Part shown: positions 1 through 7,884 of the stretch, one piece after another
Position numbering within the stretch: the stretch's first letter is position 1
Layout of the letters: each line of letters begins with the position of its first letter
Assembly: GCA_026985945.1 (NCBI GenBank)
Contig: JALSPN010000086.1
Span: 1-14,271 of the forward strand
Origin: Thermodesulfobacteriales bacterium
Lineage (GTDB): Bacteria; Desulfobacterota; Thermodesulfobacteria; Thermodesulfobacteriales; Thermodesulfatatoraceae
Direction of reading: 5' to 3'
DNA length: 14,271 bases
The notes under the pieces: generated by a model
Told to the model about the DNA's origin: nothing
The model's input: the letters and a program-made list of their open reading frames with translations, nothing else
The model's database searches: none
Position numbers and translations under genes: made by a program

Positions 1-720
1 GGTGCAATTTCTGGTCCCAAAATGGACCAGCTCTCCGAACTGATTTCCAAGAATCTGGACTTCGAGGTGATGATAATCCCTGATACAGACCTCAATCACC
101 ACCCCGTCATCCCCGAAAAGCCTTTTGGCATAGGAACGGATGCGGCGGAAGACCGGTCGCACCATGTCGAGATCGTTTATTTCTTCGATCCCCATCCCCC
201 CACCACCGGCTGCGGCCTTGATAAGGATACGCGGGGGCTCGATCCCCTGTTCCTCCTGCCAGAGGAAAAGTTCTTCGGCCTTGGCCTCCGCCTCGATTTC
301 GTTGTAAACGGGATTAATGGTGCCAGGAATAACCGGAATTCCCAGGTCGTGAGCCAGTTTCTTGACATTTAATTTGTGGCCCAGGTCCCGGATCACTTCC
401 CAGCGGGGGCCAATAAAAATGAGGGGATTGTTGCGCTTAACCACCCTTCTGGCGAAACGAAAGTCTTCTGAAAAGAAGCCGTATCCCGGATGAATGGCCG
501 TGCATCTGGCCTCATCTGCGACCGCAAGGATGTCGTTGGCATCCCGATAGCTTGAAACCCTGAAACAGGGCTTTCCCTTTTTCCGCGGAATCTTCACGTG
601 TAGGCTCTGTTCGTCTTCCGGGGTGTAAACGGCCACGTAATCCAGCCCCAGGTTTTCGCAGGCCTCCATGATACGGAGAGCGATTTCTCCGCGGTTGGCA
701 ATCAGAACCCGTTCCTTCAT
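1..720 (-). CDS. Biotin carboxylase subunit/domain (3' end outside window)
   Basis: Translating the minus strand from the ATG at 720 gives 240 codons without a stop, so the gene runs off the left edge. It begins MKERVLIANRGEIALRI, the ANRGEIA(x)RI signature of biotin carboxylases. It goes on through AIHPGYGFFSED (about 95-106), FIGPRWEVIRDLGHK, GIPVIPGT, and the ATP-grasp glycine loop IKAAAGGGGMGI (about 167-178), and reaches HHLEVQILG near the edge. Family role: ATP-dependent carboxylation of biotin on a carrier protein, for acetyl-/propionyl-CoA or pyruvate carboxylase. The stretch that normally reads LADEAVCIGPAP is replaced by a basic segment (PRKKGKPCFRV), so this is not a canonical AccC and the acyl substrate cannot be assigned. 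The start is 3 bp after the purA stop, which is a double stop (TGA TAA); no good Shine-Dalgarno is visible, suggesting translation coupled to purA. Confidence 0.88.
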   Translation of the reverse strand, partial: MKERVLIANRGEIALRIMEACENLGLDYVAVYTPEDEQSLHVKIPRKKGKPCFRVSSYRDANDILAVADEARCTAIHPGYGFFSEDFRFARRVVKRNNPLIFIGPRWEVIRDLGHKLNVKKLAHDLGIPVIPGTINPVYNEIEAEAKAEELFLWQEEQGIEPPRILIKAAAGGGGMGIEEINDLDMVRPVFRRIRSYAKRLFGDDGVVIEVCIRDYHHLEVQILGNQFGELVHFGTRNCT

Positions 721-723
721 TTA

Positions 724-2084
<1,361 letters not shown>

Positions 2085-2086
<2 letters not shown>

Positions 2087-2196
2087 ATTAAAAAAACATC
2101 TCCTGCTTTCGCCAGGAGGGGGGTGAAGTTCAACACCCTGCCCGATGCTCCACCTTACCTCCCTGAAAGAGATGGGAATTTAACCTGGAATTTTGG
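2085..2196 (-). repeat. Diverged copy of the intergenic miniature repeat
   Basis: Read on the minus strand, this begins CCAAAATTCCAGGTTAA, against CCAAATTTCCGGTTAA at 8826 and 12546. It continues with a CCATCTCTTTCAGGGAGG-like hairpin, TAAGGTGGAG, CGGGCAGG and then TTCACCCCCCTCC, which matches TTCACCCCCTCC inside the intact copy. The far terminal inverted repeat has decayed. The copy lies in the divergent gap between purA and murJ, where no gene was found. The comparison was aligned by eye. Confidence 0.55.
2090..2118 (-). terminator. Terminator-like hairpin at the end of the repeat
   Basis: On the minus strand CTCCTG, a 7-nt loop and CAGGAG are followed by ATG and seven T residues (2096-2090). 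The shape is that of a Rho-independent terminator, but it lies upstream of the proposed purA promoter and inside a repeat copy. It may therefore insulate purA from leftward transcription and not attenuate purA. Confidence 0.4.
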
Positions 2197-2238
2197 GCAA
2201 GAGATGATCTCCTTTTCGATTGCCAGTAAGATACGAAC

Positions 2239-3807
2239 ATGGCTTCAGAGAGTGCGGAGAGCAAGATAGCCCGTGGGGCCCGTTCCGTTACGGTGGCGGT
2301 GCTTTTGAGCAGGCTTCTGGGGCTTGTCAGGGAACAGGTCCTGGCGGGTCTTTTTGGGGCTGGTTTTCAGATGGACGCTTATGTGGTGGCCTACCGGATC
2401 CCCAATCTCCTGCGAGACCTTCTGGCCGAGGGAGCCCTGGCCTCGGCCTTTGTTACGGTTTTCAGCCATTACAAGGAAAGGAAGGGCCTTTCAGCCACCT
2501 GGAGACTGGCGCAGAAGGCCCTTGGGACCATCCTGGTTCTGGTTTCTGCTATTGTTCTTCTGGGAGAAATATTAGCTCCGTTGCTGGTCAAACTCTTGGC
2601 TCCGGGTTTTTCTTCTTCAGCCAAGTGGAGACTTGCCACCAACCTTACCCGCATTATGTTCCCCTTTCTGCTCTGTGCCAGTGTTTCGGCCTTACTGGCA
2701 GGAATGCTAAACACCTTTCGGGTCTTTTTCCTGCCGGCGGTTTCCTCGGCGGTCTTCAATTTTGTCTCGGTAAGCACCGGGGTTTTTCTTTATTTCTGGC
2801 TCGTAAAGACCCACATACCACCTATTGCCGGGATGGCAATCGGGGTGGTGCTGGGAGGCCTGGCGCAGGTAGCCCTTCAGGTCCCGGCCCTCTACAGGCG
2901 AGGCTTTCGGATGCGCCTTTCCTTCGGCTTAAATGATCCCGGCGTAAGGGAGATCTTCCGCCTCATGCTCCCGATGGTGATCGGGCTTTCGGCAGTTCAG
3001 CTAAGCGTCTTTATCAATACTTATTTTGCCTCTTATTGCGGCCAGGGAGCCCTTTCCTGGCTCTCTTATGCCTTTCGGGTGATGTATGTTCCGCTGGGGC
3101 TTTTCGGGGTGGCTCTTTCCGTGGCCGTGCTTCCGGTGGCCTCGGCCCAGGTAGCCCGCGGGGAGTTTGAAGCCTTAAGAAAGACCTACGTTTCAAGTCT
3201 CCTTATGGCCTTATCCCTGGCCCTTCCTTCGGCCATTGGGCTTTTGACCTTTTCCCGGCCCATCGTTAAGCTCCTTTTTGAGCGCGGGCGCTTTGGCCCG
3301 CAGGATACCCTTAACACCGCTGTCGCACTTTCTCTGTTTGCCCTGGCACTTCCCGCCTACGCTTCTACAAAAGTCTCAACCCCGCTTTTTTACGCCCTTA
3401 AGCGACCTCGAATACCCATGATTTCGAGTTTCATTTCGGTAAGCATCAATCTTTTTCTGGTCTGGCTTACGGTAAAGTCCCTAGGGTTCCGGGCCATCGC
3501 CCTGGGAACCAGTGCCGGTATCTGGGCCCAGGCCCTTTTTCAAATCTTTTTTCTCTCCCATCTCATAAAGGAACTTAACTGGCGGGATTTTAGCAGGGGT
3601 CTTATCCGGCTCATTTCCGCAAGCCTCCTGATGGGGGCCCTGGCCTATATGATAGAAGGCAAGATCTTTCTCCTTCAAGGTATGAAGCTCCTTTTGGGCA
3701 CTCTGGGGGTTATTTCTTTCTGCGGAGGGCTTTATTTTGGGCTGGTGGCCCTCTTCGGGCCGAAAGAGGGCCTTTATCTCTTTCAATCCCTTAAGAAGAG
3801 GCGGTAA
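2239..3807 (+). CDS. murJ: Lipid II flippase MurJ (MviN family)
   Basis: The 522-aa, very hydrophobic protein has the length and serial membrane helices (about 14) expected of MurJ. MurJ moves lipid-linked peptidoglycan precursor across the cytoplasmic membrane. The N-terminal signature is clear: LLSRLLGLVREQVLA, then MDAYVVAYRIPNLLRDLLAEGA at about 45-66. Residues equivalent to the essential cavity residues of E. coli MurJ (R18, R24, D39, N49, R52, E57) are present as R25, R31, D46, N56, R59 and E64. The ATG at 2239 is the first start consistent with this signature, although its upstream ribosome-binding site is weak. The gene is divergent from purA. Its stop overlaps the iorB 3' end by 17 bp. 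Confidence 0.96.
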   Translation: MASESAESKIARGARSVTVAVLLSRLLGLVREQVLAGLFGAGFQMDAYVVAYRIPNLLRDLLAEGALASAFVTVFSHYKERKGLSATWRLAQKALGTILVLVSAIVLLGEILAPLLVKLLAPGFSSSAKWRLATNLTRIMFPFLLCASVSALLAGMLNTFRVFFLPAVSSAVFNFVSVSTGVFLYFWLVKTHIPPIAGMAIGVVLGGLAQVALQVPALYRRGFRMRLSFGLNDPGVREIFRLMLPMVIGLSAVQLSVFINTYFASYCGQGALSWLSYAFRVMYVPLGLFGVALSVAVLPVASAQVARGEFEALRKTYVSSLLMALSLALPSAIGLLTFSRPIVKLLFERGRFGPQDTLNTAVALSLFALALPAYASTKVSTPLFYALKRPRIPMISSFISVSINLFLVWLTVKSLGFRAIALGTSAGIWAQALFQIFFLSHLIKELNWRDFSRGLIRLISASLLMGALAYMIEGKIFLLQGMKLLLGTLGVISFCGGLYFGLVALFGPKEGLYLFQSLKKRR

Positions 3808-4384
3808 CCGCAAAGCCCGCTTCAAAGGCCTTGAGATTGGCCTCTAAAAACTTGGGTTTCACAAGTTTTCGGATCGCCTCCAGGAAAGAATCCCTGGAGA
3901 AGGGCAGGATGCCAAGACCTGCCAGGGCCCCCAAGACCACCATGTTGAGGGCCTTTCCGGTGCCGGCCTCTCTGGCCATTTGCTCGCCGGCAAAGAGATA
4001 AACCCGGGGAAAGGTCTCTTTGAGCCTCTGAAGCGGCTCTTCAAGGTCAGGATATGGAGCCAGACCGTCTTTCACGATCTGGGGAATTACCGGGTCTGTG
4101 CTCGAAATTATAATGGTGTCCTGGCGGGCCCTGGGAAGGGCACGCAGGGTCTCAACCGGCTCAAGCCCCACCAGAATATCCACCTCACCCTCTGAAATGA
4201 GAGGACTCCTTATCCCACCCAGGACGATATTGGTTTCCACCACCCCACCGCGCTGGGCCATACCGTGGACTTCAGACATGGCCACCGCAGTGCCGGAGGC
4301 CAGAGCCGTTTCTCCCAGAACCCTTGAGAAAAGCAAAATGCCCTGCCCGCCAACTCCTACCGCCAAAATGCGCTTTCTTTCCAT
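3791..4384 (-). CDS. iorB: Indolepyruvate ferredoxin oxidoreductase beta subunit
   Basis: The 197-aa product is the pyruvate/ketoisovalerate oxidoreductase gamma-domain type. It has GVGGQGILLFSRVLGE at about 10-25, then SEVHGMAQRGGVVETNI, both typical of IorB. With IorA it oxidatively decarboxylates aryl-2-oxoacids (indolepyruvate, phenylpyruvate) with CoA and a low-potential electron acceptor, usually ferredoxin. The ATG at 4384 has AGGAGG at good spacing, and that sequence overlaps the iorA stop (TAGGAGG); the gap between the two genes is 9 bp, so they are translationally linked. The last 17 bp overlap the convergent murJ stop region, leaving no room for a separate terminator. Confidence 0.93.
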   Translation of the reverse strand: MERKRILAVGVGGQGILLFSRVLGETALASGTAVAMSEVHGMAQRGGVVETNIVLGGIRSPLISEGEVDILVGLEPVETLRALPRARQDTIIISSTDPVIPQIVKDGLAPYPDLEEPLQRLKETFPRVYLFAGEQMAREAGTGKALNMVVLGALAGLGILPFSRDSFLEAIRKLVKPKFLEANLKAFEAGFAVTASS

Positions 4385-4393
4385 GACTGCCTC

Positions 4394-6082
4394 CTATCTT
4401 TTCACTCTGGCGCGGTAAAGAATACAGGGAGCCTTGGACACGATGACTGCAAGTTTCTCCCCTTCTAAAAGGGGCCTTATCACTGCTTTGGCCTCTTCTT
4501 TTTTGTAGGGATTGATGCTAACCACCTGCGAAACCCCAAGGGCCTTTACCACTTCTTCAAGATCTATCCGGGGACGATCTTCAAGCTCTGGTGGCCGGAG
4601 TTCCTGAGACGGAACCGGCTGATGACCGGTCATGGCGGTGGTTTCGTTGTCCATAATGACAAGAGTGAAGCGGTGGCGATTGTAAACGGCATTTGCCAGC
4701 GAGGAGAGACCGGCGTGGAAAAAGGTGGAATCCCCGATGAAGGAAACTATACGCTGGTCAGTAGCAACGGAAAAACCAGCTGCCGAACCCACACTGGAAC
4801 CCATACAGATGAGATAGTCTGCCATCTGGATGGGTGGTAAGAGCCCCAGGGTATAACAGCCAATATCCGTAGGGAAAATACTCCGGGGAAGTTCTCCGAG
4901 CTCCTCAAGGACTTCTTTTATTACCCGATAGGTCTCCCGGTGGGGGCAACCCGGGCAGAGGGTAGGAGGACGGGGCGGAAGCTCCGGAACCCAGGAAAGA
5001 TCAGGAGGATCGGGACGGGAATAATCAAGCCCAAAAGCCCTCGCTACGGCCTCTTTTACCTGCCCCGGGGTAAATTCAAAGAGCCGGGGAAGATGGCCGG
5101 TTGACTTCCCCAGGATGGACACCTGAAGATTTCTTTCCTGAGCCACTACCCTTAAGGCCTCCTCCAGGTAAGGCTCAAGCTCTTCCACCACCAGAACGAT
5201 TTCTTTGTCTTTCAGAAAATCTGTCAGAAGACCGGCAGGATGAGGGTGGGTGAAACCCAGGGCCAGCACCTCTAGCTGCTCAGAAAGATTTAACTCTTCC
5301 ACCGCATCGAGGACATAATTTACCGCCACCCCGCTTACGAGAATTCCTCTGGGACCTTTCCCGTAAAGGCGATTCCAGTGGGAGCCGTCGGCCAGGATCA
5401 TGGCCTCGCGCATCTTTTCAAGGAGGATCTGGTGCCTCACCCTTGCGACGGCGGGAACCGGCACCCACCGCCGGGGGTCTTTTTCAAACTTTCCCTTAAC
5501 GCTCCCTTCATAATGTGCCATCTCTCCCACTTCCACCACGGCCCGGGCGTGAGATACCCGGGTGGTGGTCCGCAAAAGGACCGGAAGTTCGAGTTTTTCG
5601 GAGAGTTCAAAGGCGTATTTCGTCATTTCACAGGCCTCTTGAGGAGAAGAAGGCTCAAGCATGGGGAGACCGGAAAGACGGGCATAATAGCGGTTATCCT
5701 GTTCGTTCTGACTGGAGTGGCAAAAGGGATCGTCAGCGGTAACGATCACCATCCCGCCCTTGACCCCGATATAAGCAAGTGTCATGAGGGCATCTGCCGC
5801 CACGTTAAGGCCAACGTGTTTCATGCAGGTAAGACTCCGCAGACCGGAAGCCGCCGCCGCAGCCGCCACTTCCATGGCCACCTTTTCGTTGGTGGAAAAC
5901 TCGAAGTAAAGCCCTGGAAGATGACGCTGGAGCTGGAAGAGGAGATTTCCGATCTCAGACGAGGGTGTGCCGGGGTAAGCTGCTGCAACCCTTAAGCCTC
6001 CCTCAAGGGCCCCTCTTACGATGGCTTCATTGCCCAGGAGGAGCAATTTGTCCCGGGGTTTAGCAGTGATAATCGGATGCAT
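4394..6082 (-). CDS. iorA: Indolepyruvate ferredoxin oxidoreductase alpha subunit, without C-terminal ferredoxin domain
   Basis: The preferred start (ATG at 6082, after GGGAGG and a 7-nt spacer) gives 562 aa. A longer reading from 6142 would translate a hairpin and is rejected. The N-terminal oxidoreductase domain begins LLLLGNEAIVRGALEGG and contains AAAYPGTPSSEI and EFSTNEKVAMEVAAAAA. The thiamine-diphosphate domain has LCPGCPHR (about 375-382), DIGCYTLG, GSSVGSAAG, GDSTFFHAG (about 450-458) and MDNETTAMTG. Aryl-2-oxoacid oxidation is expected. The usual two [4Fe-4S] clusters of the C-terminal ferredoxin domain are absent: the protein ends at APCILYRARVKR, just where that domain normally starts, and iorB follows immediately. 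Electron exit must then use other clusters or a separate protein. Confidence 0.9.
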   Translation of the reverse strand: MHPIITAKPRDKLLLLGNEAIVRGALEGGLRVAAAYPGTPSSEIGNLLFQLQRHLPGLYFEFSTNEKVAMEVAAAAAASGLRSLTCMKHVGLNVAADALMTLAYIGVKGGMVIVTADDPFCHSSQNEQDNRYYARLSGLPMLEPSSPQEACEMTKYAFELSEKLELPVLLRTTTRVSHARAVVEVGEMAHYEGSVKGKFEKDPRRWVPVPAVARVRHQILLEKMREAMILADGSHWNRLYGKGPRGILVSGVAVNYVLDAVEELNLSEQLEVLALGFTHPHPAGLLTDFLKDKEIVLVVEELEPYLEEALRVVAQERNLQVSILGKSTGHLPRLFEFTPGQVKEAVARAFGLDYSRPDPPDLSWVPELPPRPPTLCPGCPHRETYRVIKEVLEELGELPRSIFPTDIGCYTLGLLPPIQMADYLICMGSSVGSAAGFSVATDQRIVSFIGDSTFFHAGLSSLANAVYNRHRFTLVIMDNETTAMTGHQPVPSQELRPPELEDRPRIDLEEVVKALGVSQVVSINPYKKEEAKAVIRPLLEGEKLAVIVSKAPCILYRARVKR

Positions 6083-6083
6083 T

Positions 6084-6131
6084 AAAAAACCTCCCGCCAA
6101 GGAATCCAAGCGCTTTTTAACCGGCGGGAGG
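6084..6131 (-). promoter_or_regulatory. Terminator-like hairpin containing the iorA ribosome-binding site
   Basis: CCTCCCGCC (6090-6098) and GGCGGGAGG (6123-6131) form a perfect 9-bp inverted repeat around a 24-nt loop. On the minus strand the 3' arm, GGCGGGAGG, is followed by TTTTTTA and the iorA ATG. The GGGAGG in the arm is the only good Shine-Dalgarno for iorA. The element could terminate transcription from the upstream gene, mask iorA translation, or both. Confidence 0.65.
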
Positions 6132-6149
6132 CAAAAAGGCAAGAAAAAA

Positions 6150-6593
6150 CTAGAGGGCCTGCGCCCGACGCCAGCCTTCGGCCTTAAGCCTTTCGATACG
6201 GGCCTGAGCCCACTCCCGAAGTTCCCTGAAATAGCGATGAGGGTCTTCTTTCAGGATCGCTACAATGGCTTCTTTTTCTTCTTTTATGTCTTCAAGCTCC
6301 CCCGGATAGAGCTCCTTCCAGGTGGCGTAACCTTCGTCAAAGAGAAAGGCCGGCGTCACTACCTCAGGAGGCAGCCCCAGCTTGGAAACCGCCATAAAGC
6401 GGGCCATCTCCATATCGTATTCGATGACCCAGCCGTTATCGTTGAGCATGGTCTCCGGATCAAAAGACACATGAGGTGAACAGGCGGGGCAGTAAAGGCT
6501 CACAATGACCTCTGGAGGCATAATGTTGTCCCGCAGGTTAAATTCCGCCTCCCTTGCCCCACACTCACAACGAAGCTTTACTTCCATACACAT
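6150..6593 (-). CDS. Conserved-looking hypothetical protein with four-cysteine metal-site pattern
   Basis: No family is recognised for this 147-aa soluble protein. The N-terminal part holds C9-E-C11 and C35-P-A-C38, a likely zinc-ribbon-like metal site. The C-terminal half is acidic and helical, with EDIKEEKEAIVAILKED and a basic tail (RIERLKAEGWRR). No signal peptide or membrane segment is seen. The ATG at 6593 follows AGGAG at a 7-nt spacing; a second ATG at 6587 is less well placed. The AGGAG overlaps the stop of the upstream RCKP gene (TAGGAG), so this belongs to the perR transcription unit. A terminator-like hairpin lies between its stop and iorA. It is not clear that it works with IorAB. 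Confidence 0.8.
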   Translation of the reverse strand: MCMEVKLRCECGAREAEFNLRDNIMPPEVIVSLYCPACSPHVSFDPETMLNDNGWVIEYDMEMARFMAVSKLGLPPEVVTPAFLFDEGYATWKELYPGELEDIKEEKEAIVAILKEDPHRYFRELREWAQARIERLKAEGWRRAQAL

Positions 6594-6603
6594 AGCCCCA
6601 CTC

Positions 6604-6711
6604 CTAAGCCTCTTTTTTCATCGTGCCCTGCTCTCCACATTTGGGGCACTTGCGCGGTTTACAACGACCTTCCTTGGTGGCACCACACTTTTCACACTTA
6701 AAAACCGCCAT
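6604..6711 (-). CDS. RCKP-type rubredoxin-like miniprotein (35 aa)
   Basis: A short minus-strand gene runs from the ATG at 6711 to the TAG at 6606-6604. It starts MAVFKCEKCGATKEGRCKP and carries C6xxC9, the RCKP tetrapeptide at 16-19, and C22xxC25G. This matches the small rubredoxin-like family named after its RCKP motif; the paired CxxC motifs should bind one iron or zinc. A strong AGAAGGAGG precedes the start, inside the last codons of perR, and only 2 bp separate it from the perR stop. Its stop is part of the ribosome-binding site of the next gene. Linkage to a PerR-type regulator suggests a redox or peroxide-defence role, which is inference. Confidence 0.88.
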   Translation of the reverse strand: MAVFKCEKCGATKEGRCKPRKCPKCGEQGTMKKEA

Positions 6712-6713
6712 CT

Positions 6714-7130
6714 TTATACCTCCTTCTCTTGGCATTCTTTGCAAACACCATAAAAGACCACTTCACAACGATTGACTTTAAAATCTCTGACATATTTTTC
6801 CGGAAGTTTGACGGCAAAATCTTCAAAAACGTCGAAGATCTTGTGGCACCTCTCACAAATCATGTGATGATGCGGCTCGGTATTAGGGTCAAAGCGCTTC
6901 TTCCCCGGCTCGATGCTGAGCTCTACAATGAGCCCCCTTTCTTTCAGGGCCTCTAAAGTGTTGTAAACCGTGGCAAAAGACATGCTGGGGAATTTCTCTT
7001 CCACGTGGCGAAAAATTTCTTCCGCGGAAGGATGAGAGGTGTTCCCCTCCAGATATTCAAGAATTGCCAGACGCTGAGGGGTCATCTTAAGGCCCAGTTT
7101 GCGGTAGTATTCGATTTTTTCTTTAGTCAT
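6714..7130 (-). CDS. perR: Fur-family transcriptional regulator, PerR-like
   Basis: The 138-aa product has the Fur length and order. A winged-helix DNA-binding domain includes MTPQRLAILEYL (16-27), HPSAEEIF (33-40) and the recognition helix SFATVYNTLEAL (51-62); a dimerisation domain follows. The structural zinc site is C92xxC95 plus C130xxC133. The regulatory site matches B. subtilis PerR H37, D85, H91, H93 and D104 at identical spacing: H33, D81, H87, H89 and D100. Fur proteins usually have Glu at the last position, so peroxide sensing by iron-catalysed histidine oxidation is likely. The ATG at 7130 has GAGGTG just upstream. It heads a unit with the RCKP protein and the four-cysteine protein. 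A palindrome 11 bp upstream may be an autoregulatory operator. Confidence 0.9.
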   Translation of the reverse strand: MTKEKIEYYRKLGLKMTPQRLAILEYLEGNTSHPSAEEIFRHVEEKFPSMSFATVYNTLEALKERGLIVELSIEPGKKRFDPNTEPHHHMICERCHKIFDVFEDFAVKLPEKYVRDFKVNRCEVVFYGVCKECQEKEV

Positions 7131-7140
7131 TATTCACCTC

Positions 7141-7155
7141 ATAAAAATTTTTTAT
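7141..7155. promoter_or_regulatory. 7-1-7 palindrome, candidate PerR operator
   Basis: ATAAAAATTTTTTAT is a perfect 7-1-7 inverted repeat placed 11-25 bp before the perR start. Fur-family boxes share this 7-1-7 layout, but the bases only partly resemble the Bacillus Per box. It sits in AT-rich DNA where A/T palindromes arise easily. The rest of the 181-bp divergent gap holds a second imperfect palindrome (7173-7186) and TCCCTTCAAGGGA (7208-7220, 6-1-6). Confidence 0.4.
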
Positions 7156-7253
7156 TTATAAACTTACCAAGATGGAAATTTATCCATATTTTAATAAAAA
7201 AATCAAGTCCCTTCAAGGGAATTAAGAGTTTAAAATTCTTTTTTCCTCCGAAC

Positions 7254-7282
7254 TTTACATCCGCCAAACCCCTTCATAATAT
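7254..7282 (+). promoter_or_regulatory. Candidate sigma-70 promoter of the HD-domain gene
   Basis: TTTACA (7254-7259) and TAATAT (7277-7282) are spaced by 17 bp, predicting a transcript start about 22 nt before the ATG at 7312. This is the best -35/-10 pair seen in the divergent gap. Confidence 0.55.
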
Positions 7283-7311
7283 TTGCTCACATTTTGCCTG
7301 AGGAGAGTTTT

Positions 7312-7884
7312 ATGAAGTGGCATCGTCTGGCGAAGCTCCTCTTTGAGGGAGCGATGTTAAAGCGTCTTGAGCGCACCGGGTATGCCTATCTGGGAACCGG
7401 AAGGGAAAACATTGCGGCCCATTCCTTTGGGGTGGTCCTGGCGGCAGCCGTGCTGGCCAAGCTGGTCCCGGAAGCCGATGAAACCAGAGTTTTAAAAATG
7501 GCCTTCCTCCACGATCTCCTTGAAGCCCGCACAGGAGATCTCAATTCGGTCAACAAACTTTACGACCGGATAGACGAAAATAAAGCCGCGAGGGAGGCCT
7601 TTTCCGATCTCCCCTGGGCCGAAGAATGGCAGGCCCTCTATCAGGAGTATCGAGAAGGGAAGAGTCTTGAGGCGCAGCTTGTCCACGATGCCGACCAGCT
7701 TGATCTCATGGTCATGCTGAAAGAGCAGCACGATCTCGGAAACCCCTATGCCCGGCGCTGGATGACCTATGCCCGCCGGCGTCTTAAGACAGAAATCGGC
7801 AAAAAACTGGCAGAGGCTATCGGGGAGACCGACTGGGCCTCCTGGTGGCTGGATCAGTTTGTAGCGCGTGATGAAAGCTCTTGA
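7312..7884 (+). CDS. HD-domain phosphohydrolase, YfbR/HDDC2 5'-deoxynucleotidase-like
   Basis: The ATG at 7312 follows GAGGAG at good spacing and gives 190 aa; an upstream TTG at 7294 would put the ribosome-binding site inside the gene. The HD metal-binding set is H37 (AAHSFGVV), H67-D68 (FLHDLLEA) and D126 (LVHDADQLDL). The EAxxGD element at 71-76 is typical of the YfbR/HDDC2 branch, which dephosphorylates deoxynucleoside 5'-monophosphates with divalent metal. Length agrees with that family (about 190-200 aa). The protein is soluble, without signal peptide. The next gene starts inside its last codons. Substrate is inferred from family only. Confidence 0.87.
   Translation: MKWHRLAKLLFEGAMLKRLERTGYAYLGTGRENIAAHSFGVVLAAAVLAKLVPEADETRVLKMAFLHDLLEARTGDLNSVNKLYDRIDENKAAREAFSDLPWAEEWQALYQEYREGKSLEAQLVHDADQLDLMVMLKEQHDLGNPYARRWMTYARRRLKTEIGKKLAEAIGETDWASWWLDQFVARDESS

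Noticed and set aside
2100..2200. FMN-riboswitch-like string (GGGCAGGGTG) or other riboswitch before purA
   Set aside because: Only one short block resembles the FMN element, the remainder is missing, and the region aligns with the dispersed repeat copies instead.
5378..5995. Long plus-strand open frame inside iorA
   Set aside because: It is antisense to a well-conserved coding region, has no recognisable motif or ribosome-binding site.
6083..6142. A 20-residue N-terminal extension of IorA starting at 6142
   Set aside because: It translates a terminator-like hairpin; the ATG at 6082 has the Shine-Dalgarno and matches the usual family start.
7294..7311. TTG start for the HD protein at 7294
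   Set aside because: The GAGGAG serving the ATG at 7312 would lie within the coding region.
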